NCBI GenBank assembly: GCA_016875695.1
Contig: VGPB01000017.1
Span: forward strand, 1 to 18,366
Reading direction: 5' to 3'
DNA length: 18,366 nt
DNA from: Chloroflexota bacterium
GTDB taxonomy: Bacteria; Chloroflexota; Dehalococcoidia; UBA2979
Positions 1-7,222 of the stretch are shown here, one piece after another (positions within the stretch are counted from its first letter, which is position 1; each line of letters begins with the position of its first letter). The notes beneath the pieces were generated by a model that saw only the letters and a program-made list of their open reading frames with translations, did not search any database and had not been told where the DNA came from. Both the position numbers and the translations under genes were made by a program.

Positions 1-863
1 GCTGGGCGCTCGGCCCGCGGCTCAACGCCGCCGGCCGCATGGAGCACGCCCGCCTCGCCCTCGACCTGCTGCTCACCGACTCAGCGCAGACCGCCGCCGC
101 GCTCGCGGAGCGCCTCGAGGCGCTGAACGAGCGCCGCCGCGCCGACACCACCGCCGCGTGCGAGCTCGCCGCGTCACTGCTCGGCGAGGACGAGCGCGCG
201 GGCCCGCTGCTCGTCGTCGCGTCCGAGCAGCTGTCCTCGGGCATCGTCGGCCTCGTCGCGTCGCGGCTCGTCGAGCAGTTCCACCGCCCCGCTATCGTCA
301 TGGAGCTGCGCGACGGCCCCGCTGGAGCGGAGGCACGCGCTTCGTGCCGCTCGCTGCCCGTGTTCGACATCACGGCGCTGCTGCAGCGCAACGCCCACCT
401 CTTCGCGCGCTTCGGCGGCCACCGCGCCGCAGCCGGCTTCTCGCTCCCCGCCGCGCGCCTGCCGGAGGCGCGCGCCACGCTCATCGCCGACGCCGCGCGC
501 CACCTCACAGTCGAGCAGCTGGTCCCCGAGTTCGCCATCGACGCCGAGCTCTCGCTCCGCGACGTCAACGGCGACGTGCTCCGCTGGCTTCAGCGCGTGG
601 GCCCGCACGGCCCCGGCAACGTCACGCCGACGTTTCTCGCGCGCGGCGTGCGCGTGCTCGAGCAGCGGCTGCTCGGCGCCGACCAGGCACACCTGCAGTT
701 CAAGCTGAAGGAGGGGCCCGCCACCTGGCGCGCCATCGCGTTCCGCTCCGCCGAGCGCGCGGTCCCGGACGGCGAGCTGGCCGATATTGTGTACACGTTC
801 CGCCGCGATGCGCTGCGCGGCACGCTCCAGCTCGAGGTGCTTGACCTGCGCCCGAGCGACTGA
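1..863 (+). CDS. recJ: RecJ single-stranded-DNA exonuclease, C-terminal part (5' end outside window)
   Basis: The open frame runs from the window edge (codons start at base 3) to TGA at 861-863, so only about the last 286 residues are present. It opens with the RecJ motif WALGPRLNAAGRM, typical of the DHH-to-DHHA1 linker region. The DHHA1 signature FGGHRAAAGF is near base 410-440, and the OB-fold-like tail contains GPHGPGNVTPTFLARG, which matches the GPxGxGNPxPxF motif of RecJ. In the known family RecJ degrades single-stranded DNA 5' to 3' with Mn/Mg ions during recombination and mismatch or base-excision repair. The catalytic DHH motifs lie upstream of the window and cannot be checked. The ATG at 39 is an internal methionine in the conserved motif, not the start. 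The stop codon lies inside a perfect inverted repeat. Confidence 0.93.
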   Translation, partial: WALGPRLNAAGRMEHARLALDLLLTDSAQTAAALAERLEALNERRRADTTAACELAASLLGEDERAGPLLVVASEQLSSGIVGLVASRLVEQFHRPAIVMELRDGPAGAEARASCRSLPVFDITALLQRNAHLFARFGGHRAAAGFSLPAARLPEARATLIADAARHLTVEQLVPEFAIDAELSLRDVNGDVLRWLQRVGPHGPGNVTPTFLARGVRVLEQRLLGADQAHLQFKLKEGPATWRAIAFRSAERAVPDGELADIVYTFRRDALRGTLQLEVLDLRPSD

Positions 864-924
864 CGCTCACCGTGCTCCCCTCTCCCGCGAAGCGGGAGAG
901 GGGAGCACGGTGAGCGTCAGTCGC
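856..924. repeat. Perfect 33-bp inverted repeat over the recJ stop codon (possible terminator)
   Basis: Bases 856-888 and 892-924 are exact reverse complements around the 3-nt loop GAA. The left arm includes the last recJ codons and its TGA. Inner stem: CTCCCCTCTCCCGC / GCGGGAGAGGGGAG. No T-run follows either arm, so it is not a textbook intrinsic terminator, although an RNA hairpin this strong would likely stop or protect a transcript. Symmetry ends at 855/925. Confidence 0.8.
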
Positions 925-1484
925 CTCCGACTCCCATCGGCCCGCCCCGCGGGGAGTAGGGCCGGCGATGAGGGTCCGCTTACCCCAGCCCCCCGCGCAC
1001 CAGCAGCACCTCCGCCGCTACAAGCGCGATCAGCGCGTACGCGTACAGCAGCAGCGCCGTCCACTGCAGCGTGTGGCGGTGCCCCGCACGGAGCGCCGCG
1101 CGACGGCTGGCCGGCACACCGCGCGCTCGGCAGCCGCGTAGTACAGCGTCACGTACAGCAGTCACACCGCCGCCGCCGAGCCGCTGAAGAACAGGGGGTA
1201 CAGCACTAGGATCGCGCGCGCCGTGCCTTGCTGGACGCCGGCCTGGCGGCGCTGCCGAGCGCCCGAGCAGCCACCCCCGCGATCACGCGCGCACTTATCG
1301 CGCCCCGCTCGCCCGTATGGCGGGCGATGAGTCGGTGGCGAGGGCCTCCGCTGTGCTGCGCAGCATCACCCCCACGATAGCCAGTCGCCGCCATCACGTT
1401 TGTGGCGCTGGATCGAGGGCGCTAGGATGCCCGTCACACGCGCCGAGCACGCCGCGACACCCGGCACGCTCGCATCAGGCAGCA
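925..1484. other. Gene-poor stretch between recJ and the EF-G-like gene
   Basis: About 560 bp with no intact gene that I can support. It contains the membrane-protein remnant at 980-1262 and a short hairpin, CGCCCG tatgg CGGGCG, at about 1310-1326. A plus-strand open frame continues back to ATG 1317, but residues before GTG 1497 do not resemble EF-G. The promoter for the EF-G-like gene should lie in the last 200 bases; I see no convincing -35/-10 pair. Confidence 0.5.
980..1262 (-). pseudogene. Decayed remnant of a small membrane protein
   Basis: No intact gene is seen between recJ and the EF-G-like gene, but the minus strand reads as broken coding sequence. One frame (about 1262 to 1081) gives ARAILVLYPLFFSGSAAAV, then an in-frame TGA at 1164-1162, then LLYVTLYYAAAERAV. 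Near 1080 the sense shifts to another frame giving LQWTALLLYAYALIALVAAE and ending RGGLG at TAA 982-980. Together these look like two hydrophobic helices joined by an Arg-rich loop, with one nonsense codon and one frameshift. I recognise no family. A chance hydrophobic reading of GC-rich DNA is possible, so the call is tentative. Confidence 0.35.
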
Positions 1485-1491
1485 GGGGAGG
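1485..1491 (+). promoter_or_regulatory. Ribosome binding site deciding the GTG 1497 start
   Basis: GGGGAGG lies 5 nt before GTG 1497. It is the only good Shine-Dalgarno in the frame and marks where EF-G similarity begins, so it sets the start 60 codons downstream of the longest possible ATG. Confidence 0.65.
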
Positions 1492-1496
1492 CGACC

Positions 1497-3554
1497 GTGA
1501 GAGCGTACAGCCCGGACCAGCTCCGCAACGTGGTCCTGCTCGGCCACGGGGGCGCCGGGAAGACCACGCTCGCCGAGGCCCTGCTCTTCACCGCCGGCGC
1601 CATCGGCCGCATGGGCCGCGTCGAGGACCGTAACACCGTCTCCGACTTCGACGAGCACGAGCACCAGCACCGCTACTCGATCTCCACGTCCCTGCTCGCG
1701 CTCGAGTGGGCGGACCGACGCCTCAACCTCCTCGACGCACCCGGCTACCCGGACTTCGAGGGCGAGGCGATCGCCGCCACCCACGCCGCCGACTCCGCGC
1801 TCGTCCTCGTCGACGCCATCGCCGGCATCCAGGGCGGCACCGAGATCGCGTGGCGCCAGGCCGACCTGCGCGGTGCGCTCCCGCGTGCGATCGTAGTCAC
1901 GCGTATGGATCGCGAGAACGCGGACTTCGACGCGGTGCTCGCCGCGCTGCGCGCGCGCTTCGGCACGCGCGTCGTGCCCGTCACCATCCCTATCGGCGCC
2001 GCCCACGACCTCACCGGCGTCGTTGACATCGTCTCCGGCGAGGCGCGCGCGGGCGCCGACGGCGCGCCCGCGCCGGCGCCCGACGCGCTCGCCGACGCCG
2101 TGGCCGCCGCGCGCGAGCAACTGCTCGAGTCCGTCGCCGAGACCGACGACGCGCTGCTCACCGCCTACCTCGACGGCGCGTCGATCGACGGCGCCAGCCT
2201 CGAGGCTGCGCTCGCCGCCGCCGTGCGCGCCGGCGACATCGTGCCCGTGTTCGCCTGCGCCGGCTACAACGCCATCGGCGTGCGTGCGCTGCTTGATCGC
2301 CTCGTCGAGCTGCTGCCCTCGCCGCTTGGCCGCGAGTACCGGCTCGCCTCCGGTGACACGCTCACCACCAGCGCCGACGGCGCGCTCGTCGCGCACGTCT
2401 TTAAGACCACCGCCGACCCGTTCGTCGGCAGGCTCACCTACATGCGCGTGTTCTCCGGCACGCTCCGCCCGGACGCCAACCCGTACAACGTCCAGCACAG
2501 CGCCCCCGAGCGCCTCGGCCACGTCTTTCTCATGCGGGGCAAGGAGCAGATCGCCATGTCGGAGCTCGTCGCCGGCGACATCGGCGTCGCCGCCAAGCTC
2601 GCCGTTACCACCACCGGCGACACGTTCGTCGCCGCCGAGGCGCAGAAGATGCTGCGCCTGCCGCCCCTCCCGTTCCCCGAGCCCACCTACCGCTCCGCGC
2701 TGCACCCGCGCACCAAGGCGGACGTGGACAAGCTGTCCAACGCGCTCGCGCGCATCGTCGAACAGGACCCCACGATCCGCGTGCACCGCGACTCCGACAC
2801 TGGCGAGATGATCGTCACCACCATCGGCGACGCGCAGGCGCAGATCGCCGCCGCCCGCCTCGAGAAGAACTACGGCGTCACTGTCGACGCCGTGCTGCCG
2901 CGCGTGCCCTACCGCGAGACGATCAGCACGCCCGCGAAGTCCGAGTACCGCCACAAGAAGCAGACCGGCGGCCATGGCCAGTACGGGCACGTGGTGATCC
3001 AGATCAACCCCGGCGCTCGCGGCTCCGGCTTCACCTTCGAGGAGCACGTCGTTGGCGGCAACGTGCCGCGCCAGTTCATCCCCGCCGTCGAGAAGGGCAT
3101 CGTCGAGACGCTGCCTGCGGGTCCGCTTGCGCACTCGCCGATCGTCGACGTGCGCGTCACGCTGCTGGACGGCTCGGCCCACGCGGTCGACTCGTCGGAG
3201 ATGGCGTTCAAGCTCGCCGCCTCGCAGGCGCTCAAGCAGGGCATGCTGCAGGCCCACCCCGTGCTGCTGGAGCCGATGATGCGGCTGATCATCCGGGTCC
3301 CCTCGGACCACGTCGGCGACGTGATGAGCGACCTCAACAGCCGCCGCGGCCACGTGCACGGCGTGGAGCCCGACGGCGCAGTGAGCACCGTGCAGGCCGA
3401 GGCCCCGCTCGCCGAGGTGCAGCGCTACGCCGTGGGCCTGCGCGCGCTCACCGGCGGCCGCGGCCGCTTCACCATTGCCTTCGACCACTACGCCGAGGTC
3501 CCCGCCCACGTCCAGGACCAGGTGCTGAAGCAGCTCGCTGCCGCCGAGGCCTAG
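1497..3554 (+). CDS. EF-G-like translational GTPase (FusA2-type paralogue)
   Basis: A 685-aa protein of full EF-G length. The start is GTG 1497, with GGGGAGG just upstream; the longer frame from 1317 adds 60 unrelated residues. Visible parts: G1 P-loop GHGGAGKTT at residues 16-24; G3 DAPGYPDF at 80-87; G4 as TRMD at 135-138, where canonical EF-G has NKMD; domain IV with GGHGQYGHV; VDSSEMAFK late in domain IV; and a domain V ending TGGRGRFTIAFDHY. EF-G proteins drive ribosomal translocation or ribosome recycling by GTP hydrolysis in the cytoplasm. The DAPG and TRMD variants, and the lack of neighbouring rpsL, rpsG or tuf, point to a paralogue rather than the main FusA; its specific role is unknown. 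It is transcribed convergently to the trp operon. Confidence 0.88.
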   Translation: MRAYSPDQLRNVVLLGHGGAGKTTLAEALLFTAGAIGRMGRVEDRNTVSDFDEHEHQHRYSISTSLLALEWADRRLNLLDAPGYPDFEGEAIAATHAADSALVLVDAIAGIQGGTEIAWRQADLRGALPRAIVVTRMDRENADFDAVLAALRARFGTRVVPVTIPIGAAHDLTGVVDIVSGEARAGADGAPAPAPDALADAVAAAREQLLESVAETDDALLTAYLDGASIDGASLEAALAAAVRAGDIVPVFACAGYNAIGVRALLDRLVELLPSPLGREYRLASGDTLTTSADGALVAHVFKTTADPFVGRLTYMRVFSGTLRPDANPYNVQHSAPERLGHVFLMRGKEQIAMSELVAGDIGVAAKLAVTTTGDTFVAAEAQKMLRLPPLPFPEPTYRSALHPRTKADVDKLSNALARIVEQDPTIRVHRDSDTGEMIVTTIGDAQAQIAAARLEKNYGVTVDAVLPRVPYRETISTPAKSEYRHKKQTGGHGQYGHVVIQINPGARGSGFTFEEHVVGGNVPRQFIPAVEKGIVETLPAGPLAHSPIVDVRVTLLDGSAHAVDSSEMAFKLAASQALKQGMLQAHPVLLEPMMRLIIRVPSDHVGDVMSDLNSRRGHVHGVEPDGAVSTVQAEAPLAEVQRYAVGLRALTGGRGRFTIAFDHYAEVPAHVQDQVLKQLAAAEA

Positions 3555-3561
3555 CCTCGGC
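3543..3561 (+). terminator. Hairpin over the EF-G-like stop codon (possible terminator)
   Basis: GCCGAGGC / GCCTCGGC form an 8-bp perfect stem around CTA, with the TAG stop at 3552-3554 inside the structure. No real U-tract follows (CAGCGCCTTGCCCC), so termination is only suggested. As at recJ, the hairpin overlaps the stop codon. Confidence 0.4.
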
Positions 3562-3816
3562 AGCGCCTTGCCCCCCTCGCCCGGGCCCTCGTCGCGGCGT
3601 TGCTGAGGCGCGCACGTCGGGACCGCGCGGTCTGCGCCGGCCGTACCGGCGGCGCTGCTTCGCCCGCAGCGGTCCGCGTCGGCCGGCAAGGGAGCGCGAG
3701 GGGCGAAGCCCCTCGCAGCCGAAAGGGTGGGGTGGGCGGGCTCTCTCGGCCCGAAGGGCCGCCATTAGCTCCTCGCGCGTCGAGGTACCAACACCGCGAG
3801 CCGCCGCAGTCGCGGG
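3555..3816. other. Convergent intergenic region
   Basis: This 262-bp stretch separates the EF-G-like gene from the end of the minus-strand trp train. Apart from the stop-codon hairpin tail and repeat copy A, I see nothing in it. Small open frames here are not supported by homology or ribosome binding sites. Confidence 0.5.
3696..3761. repeat. Two-hairpin dispersed repeat, copy A
   Basis: Hairpin 1 is GCGAGGGGC-gaa-GCCCCTCGC (3696-3716). Hairpin 2 is CGGCCC-gaa-GGGCCG (3747-3761). They are joined by a G-rich spacer containing AAGGGTGGG and GGGCGGG. A copy with the same order, orientation and spacer is at 14878-14938, with different loop bases (gca, gga) but intact stems. This marks an intergenic REP-like element. 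Here it sits between converging genes and could act as a two-way terminator. Confidence 0.7.
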
Positions 3817-4284
3817 CTACGGCGTGCGGTTCGTGTGGTCCCCCGCGCCCGCGCGGCCCCACACCGTGCGGTACTCCATGCCCACGATCACCTGGCGGAT
3901 CTCGATTAGCTCCAGCGCCCGCAGCCGCGCCAGCGTACGCTCGGCCGCGGCCACCGCCTGCGGATCGCCGCTGTCCGCGAGCCGCGCCAGCACCGCGTCC
4001 CATACGCCCTCGCGGCGCAAGCACTCCACCGTCGACGGCCACGCGATCATCGAGAGCGAGTGCGGGCGCTCGAACCGCGGCCGCAGCCTCCGCAGCGACG
4101 CCAGCCGCTCCGCCGAGTTGTTCACCATCGGCACGACCGTCACTAGCGGGCCTTCCTGCTTGTCGCACCGGCTGTCCAGCAGCAACGTCTGGCGCAGCAT
4201 CGGGAAGTGCAGCGTCACCACCTCGGCTTCGGCGATGTTCTGCACGATTGTCGCGATGTCGACCCCCATCCCGCCGTCGATCAC
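3817..4284 (-). CDS. Unknown 155-aa protein, last gene of the trp-tyrS train
   Basis: I cannot assign a function. It starts at GTG 4284, whose GTGA overlaps the tyrS stop by 4 nt, so translation is probably coupled to tyrS. The N-terminal half is mixed beta/alpha (IVQNIAEAEVVTLHFPMLRQ TLLLDSR in part, then GPLVTVVPMV). The middle is Arg-rich (SLRRLRPRFERP). The C-terminal half is helical (AAAERTLARLRALELIEIRQ) and ends in a short strand, GMEYRTVWGR. No signal peptide or membrane segment is visible. The many hydrophobic and Arg-rich blocks look like a conserved soluble protein, perhaps restricted to this lineage, rather than a shadow frame. Confidence 0.75.
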   Translation of the reverse strand: MIDGGMGVDIATIVQNIAEAEVVTLHFPMLRQTLLLDSRCDKQEGPLVTVVPMVNNSAERLASLRRLRPRFERPHSLSMIAWPSTVECLRREGVWDAVLARLADSGDPQAVAAAERTLARLRALELIEIRQVIVGMEYRTVWGRAGAGDHTNRTP

Positions 4285-5501
4285 GCGTGCGCTTCCTCGT
4301 CCACGATCCGCAGGAAGCGGTGCGGGCCCACCTTCAGCTCGTCGCCGTCCGCCAGCGGCTCGTCGAAGTGGTCCGCGAGACCGCCGTTGATGCGGATCGC
4401 TTTCTGCGCCACCAGTCGCCGCACCTCCGCCTTGCTGTTCGCTAGGTGCGCGGCTACCAGCACATCCGCCAGCCCGCGCGCGGCGCCCGCCGCGATGCGG
4501 TGCGCCGGCATCTCCTCCGGCGTCTCACGTCGCTGCACTGTCGCCTCGAAGTACGCGCGCGCCTCTGCGGCTGCCGTCACGCCGTGCAGCGACGCCGTGA
4601 TCGACTCGCCGAGGCGCTTCTTCGCGTCCAGCGGCGGGCCCGCGAGCAGCCCGTCCACCTCGTCCGCCGGCACGCTCGTCAGCAGCGTGAAGTAGTCGCG
4701 CATCGCCGCGTCCGGCACCGACATCACCTTGCCGAACACGTCGCGCGGCCCCTCGTCGACGCCGATGTAGTTGCCGAGCGACTTCGACATGCGCACGTGG
4801 CCATCCGTGCCGACGAGGATGGGGAGCGTGATCACCACCTGCGGCGGCTGGCCGTACGCCTCCTGCAGCTTGCGTCCCGCCATCAGGTTGAACAGCTGGT
4901 CGGAGCCGCCCACCTGCACATCGGTCTCCAGCGCCACCGCGTCGTACCCCTGCATCACGCTGTACAGGAACTCGCTGAGATGGATCGCGTCGCCCCGCTC
5001 GTGCCGGCGCGCGAAGTTGTCGCGACGCAGGAACTCTGCCATCGTGAAGTGCGAGCACAGCCGGATCACATCCGCAAAGCTCAGCTCGCCCAGCCAGTCC
5101 GCGTTGTAGCGCACGTGTGTCTTCGACATGTCGAGAATTCGGCCGGCCTGCTGCGCGTACGTGGCGGCGTTCGCACCAAGCTGCTCCGCCGTCAGCATCG
5201 GACGGCGCCTGTCCTTGTCCGACGGATCGCCGACGAGCCCTGTGAAGTTGCCGACGAGGAACGTCACCTCGTGCCCGAAGTCCTGGAACTGCCGCAGCTT
5301 GCGCATGGTTAGCGTGTGCCCCAGGTGCAGGTCCACCGAGGTCGGGTCGTACCCGCAGTACACGCGCAGCGGGCGGTCCTCCGCGAGGCGCGCGCGCAGC
5401 TCGCGCTCCATCGCGCGGCGCGTGGCCTCGTCGCCGAAGTCCGTGCCGCGCAGCAGCGCGGCGAGCTGCGTGTCGACGTCCGCCATGCGCCGCGGGCTCA
5501 C
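4281..5501 (-). CDS. tyrS: Tyrosyl-tRNA synthetase
   Basis: A 406-aa class I aminoacyl-tRNA synthetase that charges tRNA-Tyr with tyrosine using ATP in the cytoplasm. The HIGH-type motif is HLGH at residues 59-62, the KMSKS-type motif is RMSKS at 237-241, and the tyrosine/tRNA pocket motif QVGGSDQLFN is near 196-205. A C-terminal S4-like RNA-binding domain occupies roughly 340-400 (NSKAEVRRLVAQKAIRINGG). The HFTMAEFLRRDNF motif and overall layout fit the TyrZ-like subgroup, as does the length. The start is taken as GTG 5501, whose GTGA overlaps the ribF stop; ATG 5486 (MADVDTQ) is the alternative. It is far downstream of a Trp-specific T-box, and I saw no Tyr-specific leader in front of it. 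Confidence 0.95.
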   Translation of the reverse strand: MSPRRMADVDTQLAALLRGTDFGDEATRRAMERELRARLAEDRPLRVYCGYDPTSVDLHLGHTLTMRKLRQFQDFGHEVTFLVGNFTGLVGDPSDKDRRRPMLTAEQLGANAATYAQQAGRILDMSKTHVRYNADWLGELSFADVIRLCSHFTMAEFLRRDNFARRHERGDAIHLSEFLYSVMQGYDAVALETDVQVGGSDQLFNLMAGRKLQEAYGQPPQVVITLPILVGTDGHVRMSKSLGNYIGVDEGPRDVFGKVMSVPDAAMRDYFTLLTSVPADEVDGLLAGPPLDAKKRLGESITASLHGVTAAAEARAYFEATVQRRETPEEMPAHRIAAGAARGLADVLVAAHLANSKAEVRRLVAQKAIRINGGLADHFDEPLADGDELKVGPHRFLRIVDEEAHA

Positions 5502-6418
5502 GCGAAGTACGCCCGCGTCGCCGCCACGTCCTCGGTGATCTGCGCGACCAGCGCCGCGACACCGTCGAACTTGCGCTCCTCGCGCAGCCGCCGCAGCAGC
5601 TCGATGCGGACCATCTGGCCGTACGCGTCGCCGGCGTAGTCCAGCACGTGCGTCTCCACGCGCCGCCGCGTGCCGTCGAACGTCGGTTGCGTGCCGATGT
5701 TCGTCGTGCCGTCGTAACGCGCCTCGCCGAGGTACACGTGCGTGATGTATACGCCGTTCGGCGGCAGCACCTGGTCCGCGCTCGTGCCGATGTTCAGCGT
5801 CGGGAAGCCGATCGAGCGACCGCGCTCGTCGCCGCGCAGCACCGGCCCGCGGAGCGAGAACGGGCGCCCCAGCAGGTGCGAGACGAGCTCTATGTCCCCG
5901 TCGCCGAGCGCGCGGCGCACGCGCGTCGACGAGATGCCGTCCTCCGACGCCTCGAGCAGCCGCACCGTCTCCACCTCGAAGCCCTGCGTCCCGCCGATCG
6001 CGCGCAGCCGCTCCGCCGTGCCCTCGCGCCCGCGTCCCAGCGCGAAGTTCTCGCCCACCAGCAGTAACTTCAGCCGCGTCTCCTCCACCAGCACGCGCGC
6101 GAAGTCCTCCGCCGACACCAGTGCCAGTTCCGACGTGAACTGCACGACCGCCACCCAGTCGACGCCCGTCCCCTGCAGCAGTTCTAAGCGCTGCTCCAGC
6201 GTGGTCAGGTACGCGAATGGCGTCTCCGGGCGCAGTACGGCGAGCGGGTTGGGGTGGAACGTCACGACGCCGGCGCCGAGCCCCCGCCCGCGCGCCTCGT
6301 CCTGCAGCCTCGCGAGCAGCATCTGGTGCCCGCGGTGCACCCCGTCGAACACGCCGATGGTGAGCGCCTGCGGGCCCGGCCCCACCGCGTGCCGCAGCTC
6401 GTCACGCGTCAGTAGCAC
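5498..6418 (-). CDS. ribF: Bifunctional riboflavin kinase / FAD synthetase
   Basis: A 306-aa cytoplasmic enzyme that phosphorylates riboflavin to FMN and adenylylates FMN to FAD. The N-terminal FAD synthetase half shows the nucleotidyltransferase signature GVFDGVHRGHQ (about residues 22-32), TFHPNPLAVLRP, GENFALGRGREG and the ISSTRVR motif. The C-terminal kinase half shows GRSIGFPTLNI, PPNGVYITHV and NIGTQPTFDG. Length and order match the standard two-domain RibF. It starts at GTG 6418, 5 nt after the scpA stop, and its TGA overlaps the tyrS GTG. ribF is often next to truB or ribosomal genes; here it is linked to scpA and tyrS at the tail of a trp train. Confidence 0.95.
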   Translation of the reverse strand: MLLTRDELRHAVGPGPQALTIGVFDGVHRGHQMLLARLQDEARGRGLGAGVVTFHPNPLAVLRPETPFAYLTTLEQRLELLQGTGVDWVAVVQFTSELALVSAEDFARVLVEETRLKLLLVGENFALGRGREGTAERLRAIGGTQGFEVETVRLLEASEDGISSTRVRRALGDGDIELVSHLLGRPFSLRGPVLRGDERGRSIGFPTLNIGTSADQVLPPNGVYITHVYLGEARYDGTTNIGTQPTFDGTRRRVETHVLDYAGDAYGQMVRIELLRRLREERKFDGVAALVAQITEDVAATRAYFA

Positions 6419-6423
6419 GCGCG

Positions 6424-7218
6424 CTACGCTCCCACCAGCGCGTCGTCGAGCGTCGCCGCCACCGCGTCGCCGGGCACGCGCACGAGCTCGATGTCGCCGA
6501 ACGCCTCCGTCTGCCGCGCCTCCAGCACACGCGCCTTGATCAGCTCGAGCACCGCCAGGAACTCGACGATCACCTTGACGCGCGTGGTAGCGCCGCCGAT
6601 CAGCGCGCGGAACGAGACGCGCCCCTCGCGCGCCACGCGTTCCGCGAGCGCCGCGATGCAGTCCGCGAGCCGCACGCGCTCGCGCGGCACCACCGCGGGC
6701 TCCGGCCGCGGCGCGGGCACGCGCTCAAGCGCCTGCTGCAGCAGCAACACGAGCGCCGTCAGCGTCACCCCCTCGAGGCCGGGCGCGGGTGGCAGCTCCG
6801 GCGGCGCCGCCGCGCGCCGGTAGCCGTGCCGGTGCTCCAGCTCCAGCGCGCGCAGGAACTCCGCCGCCTCCTTGAACCGCCGGTACTCCTGCAGCCGCGC
6901 GACGAGCGCCAGCGGGTCCGCCTCGTCCTCGCCCGCCACGGGCTCCTCGCTCGGGTCGCGTGGCAGTAGCGCCCGCGACTTCAGCAGCAGCAGCCGCGCG
7001 CCCACCGCGATGAACTCCGCGAGCGCGTCGAGGTCCAGCTGCTCTCCCGCGCGCAGGTGCGCGAGGTACTGCTTGGTCACCGCCAGCAGCGACACTTCCG
7101 TGATGTCCAGCTGCTGCTCGTCCAGCAGGTGCAGCAGCAGGTCGAGCGGCCCCTCGAACGCCGCGAGTTGCAGCACGAACTGCTCGCCGGCCTCTGCTGC
7201 TGCCGCTCGCCGCAGCAT
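6424..7218 (-). CDS. scpA: Segregation and condensation protein A
   Basis: A 264-aa kleisin. In the family ScpA bridges the SMC heads and, with ScpB, forms the condensin that compacts and separates chromosomes. The diagnostic N-terminal segment is FEGPLDLLLHLLDEQQLDI (about residues 21-39), followed by the SMC-neck-binding helix region and FIAVGARLLLLKSRALLP. The acidic, Pro-rich middle and the C-terminal winged helix (SFRALIGGATTRVKVIVEFL AVLEL in part) also match. It starts at ATG 7218, 4 nt after the aroF stop. scpB often follows scpA in other genomes, but ribF is next here and scpB is not in the window. Confidence 0.93.
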   Translation of the reverse strand: MLRRAAAAEAGEQFVLQLAAFEGPLDLLLHLLDEQQLDITEVSLLAVTKQYLAHLRAGEQLDLDALAEFIAVGARLLLLKSRALLPRDPSEEPVAGEDEADPLALVARLQEYRRFKEAAEFLRALELEHRHGYRRAAAPPELPPAPGLEGVTLTALVLLLQQALERVPAPRPEPAVVPRERVRLADCIAALAERVAREGRVSFRALIGGATTRVKVIVEFLAVLELIKARVLEARQTEAFGDIELVRVPGDAVAATLDDALVGA

Positions 7219-7222
7219 CGCG

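Noticed and set aside
1317..1496. 60-codon N-terminal extension of the EF-G-like gene from ATG 1317
   Set aside because: Not EF-G-like and Arg/Pro-rich; a strong ribosome binding site sits directly before GTG 1497.
1434..3689. 751-aa minus-strand open frame opposite the EF-G-like gene
   Set aside because: It is the antisense of a clear EF-G coding frame; its low-complexity Gly/Val/Asp/His content reflects high GC third positions.
3600..4445. Plus-strand frames opposite the 155-aa gene and tyrS
   Set aside because: Arg/Ser/Ala/Pro-rich shadows; the minus strand gives the coupled GTGA start and continuous sensible protein.
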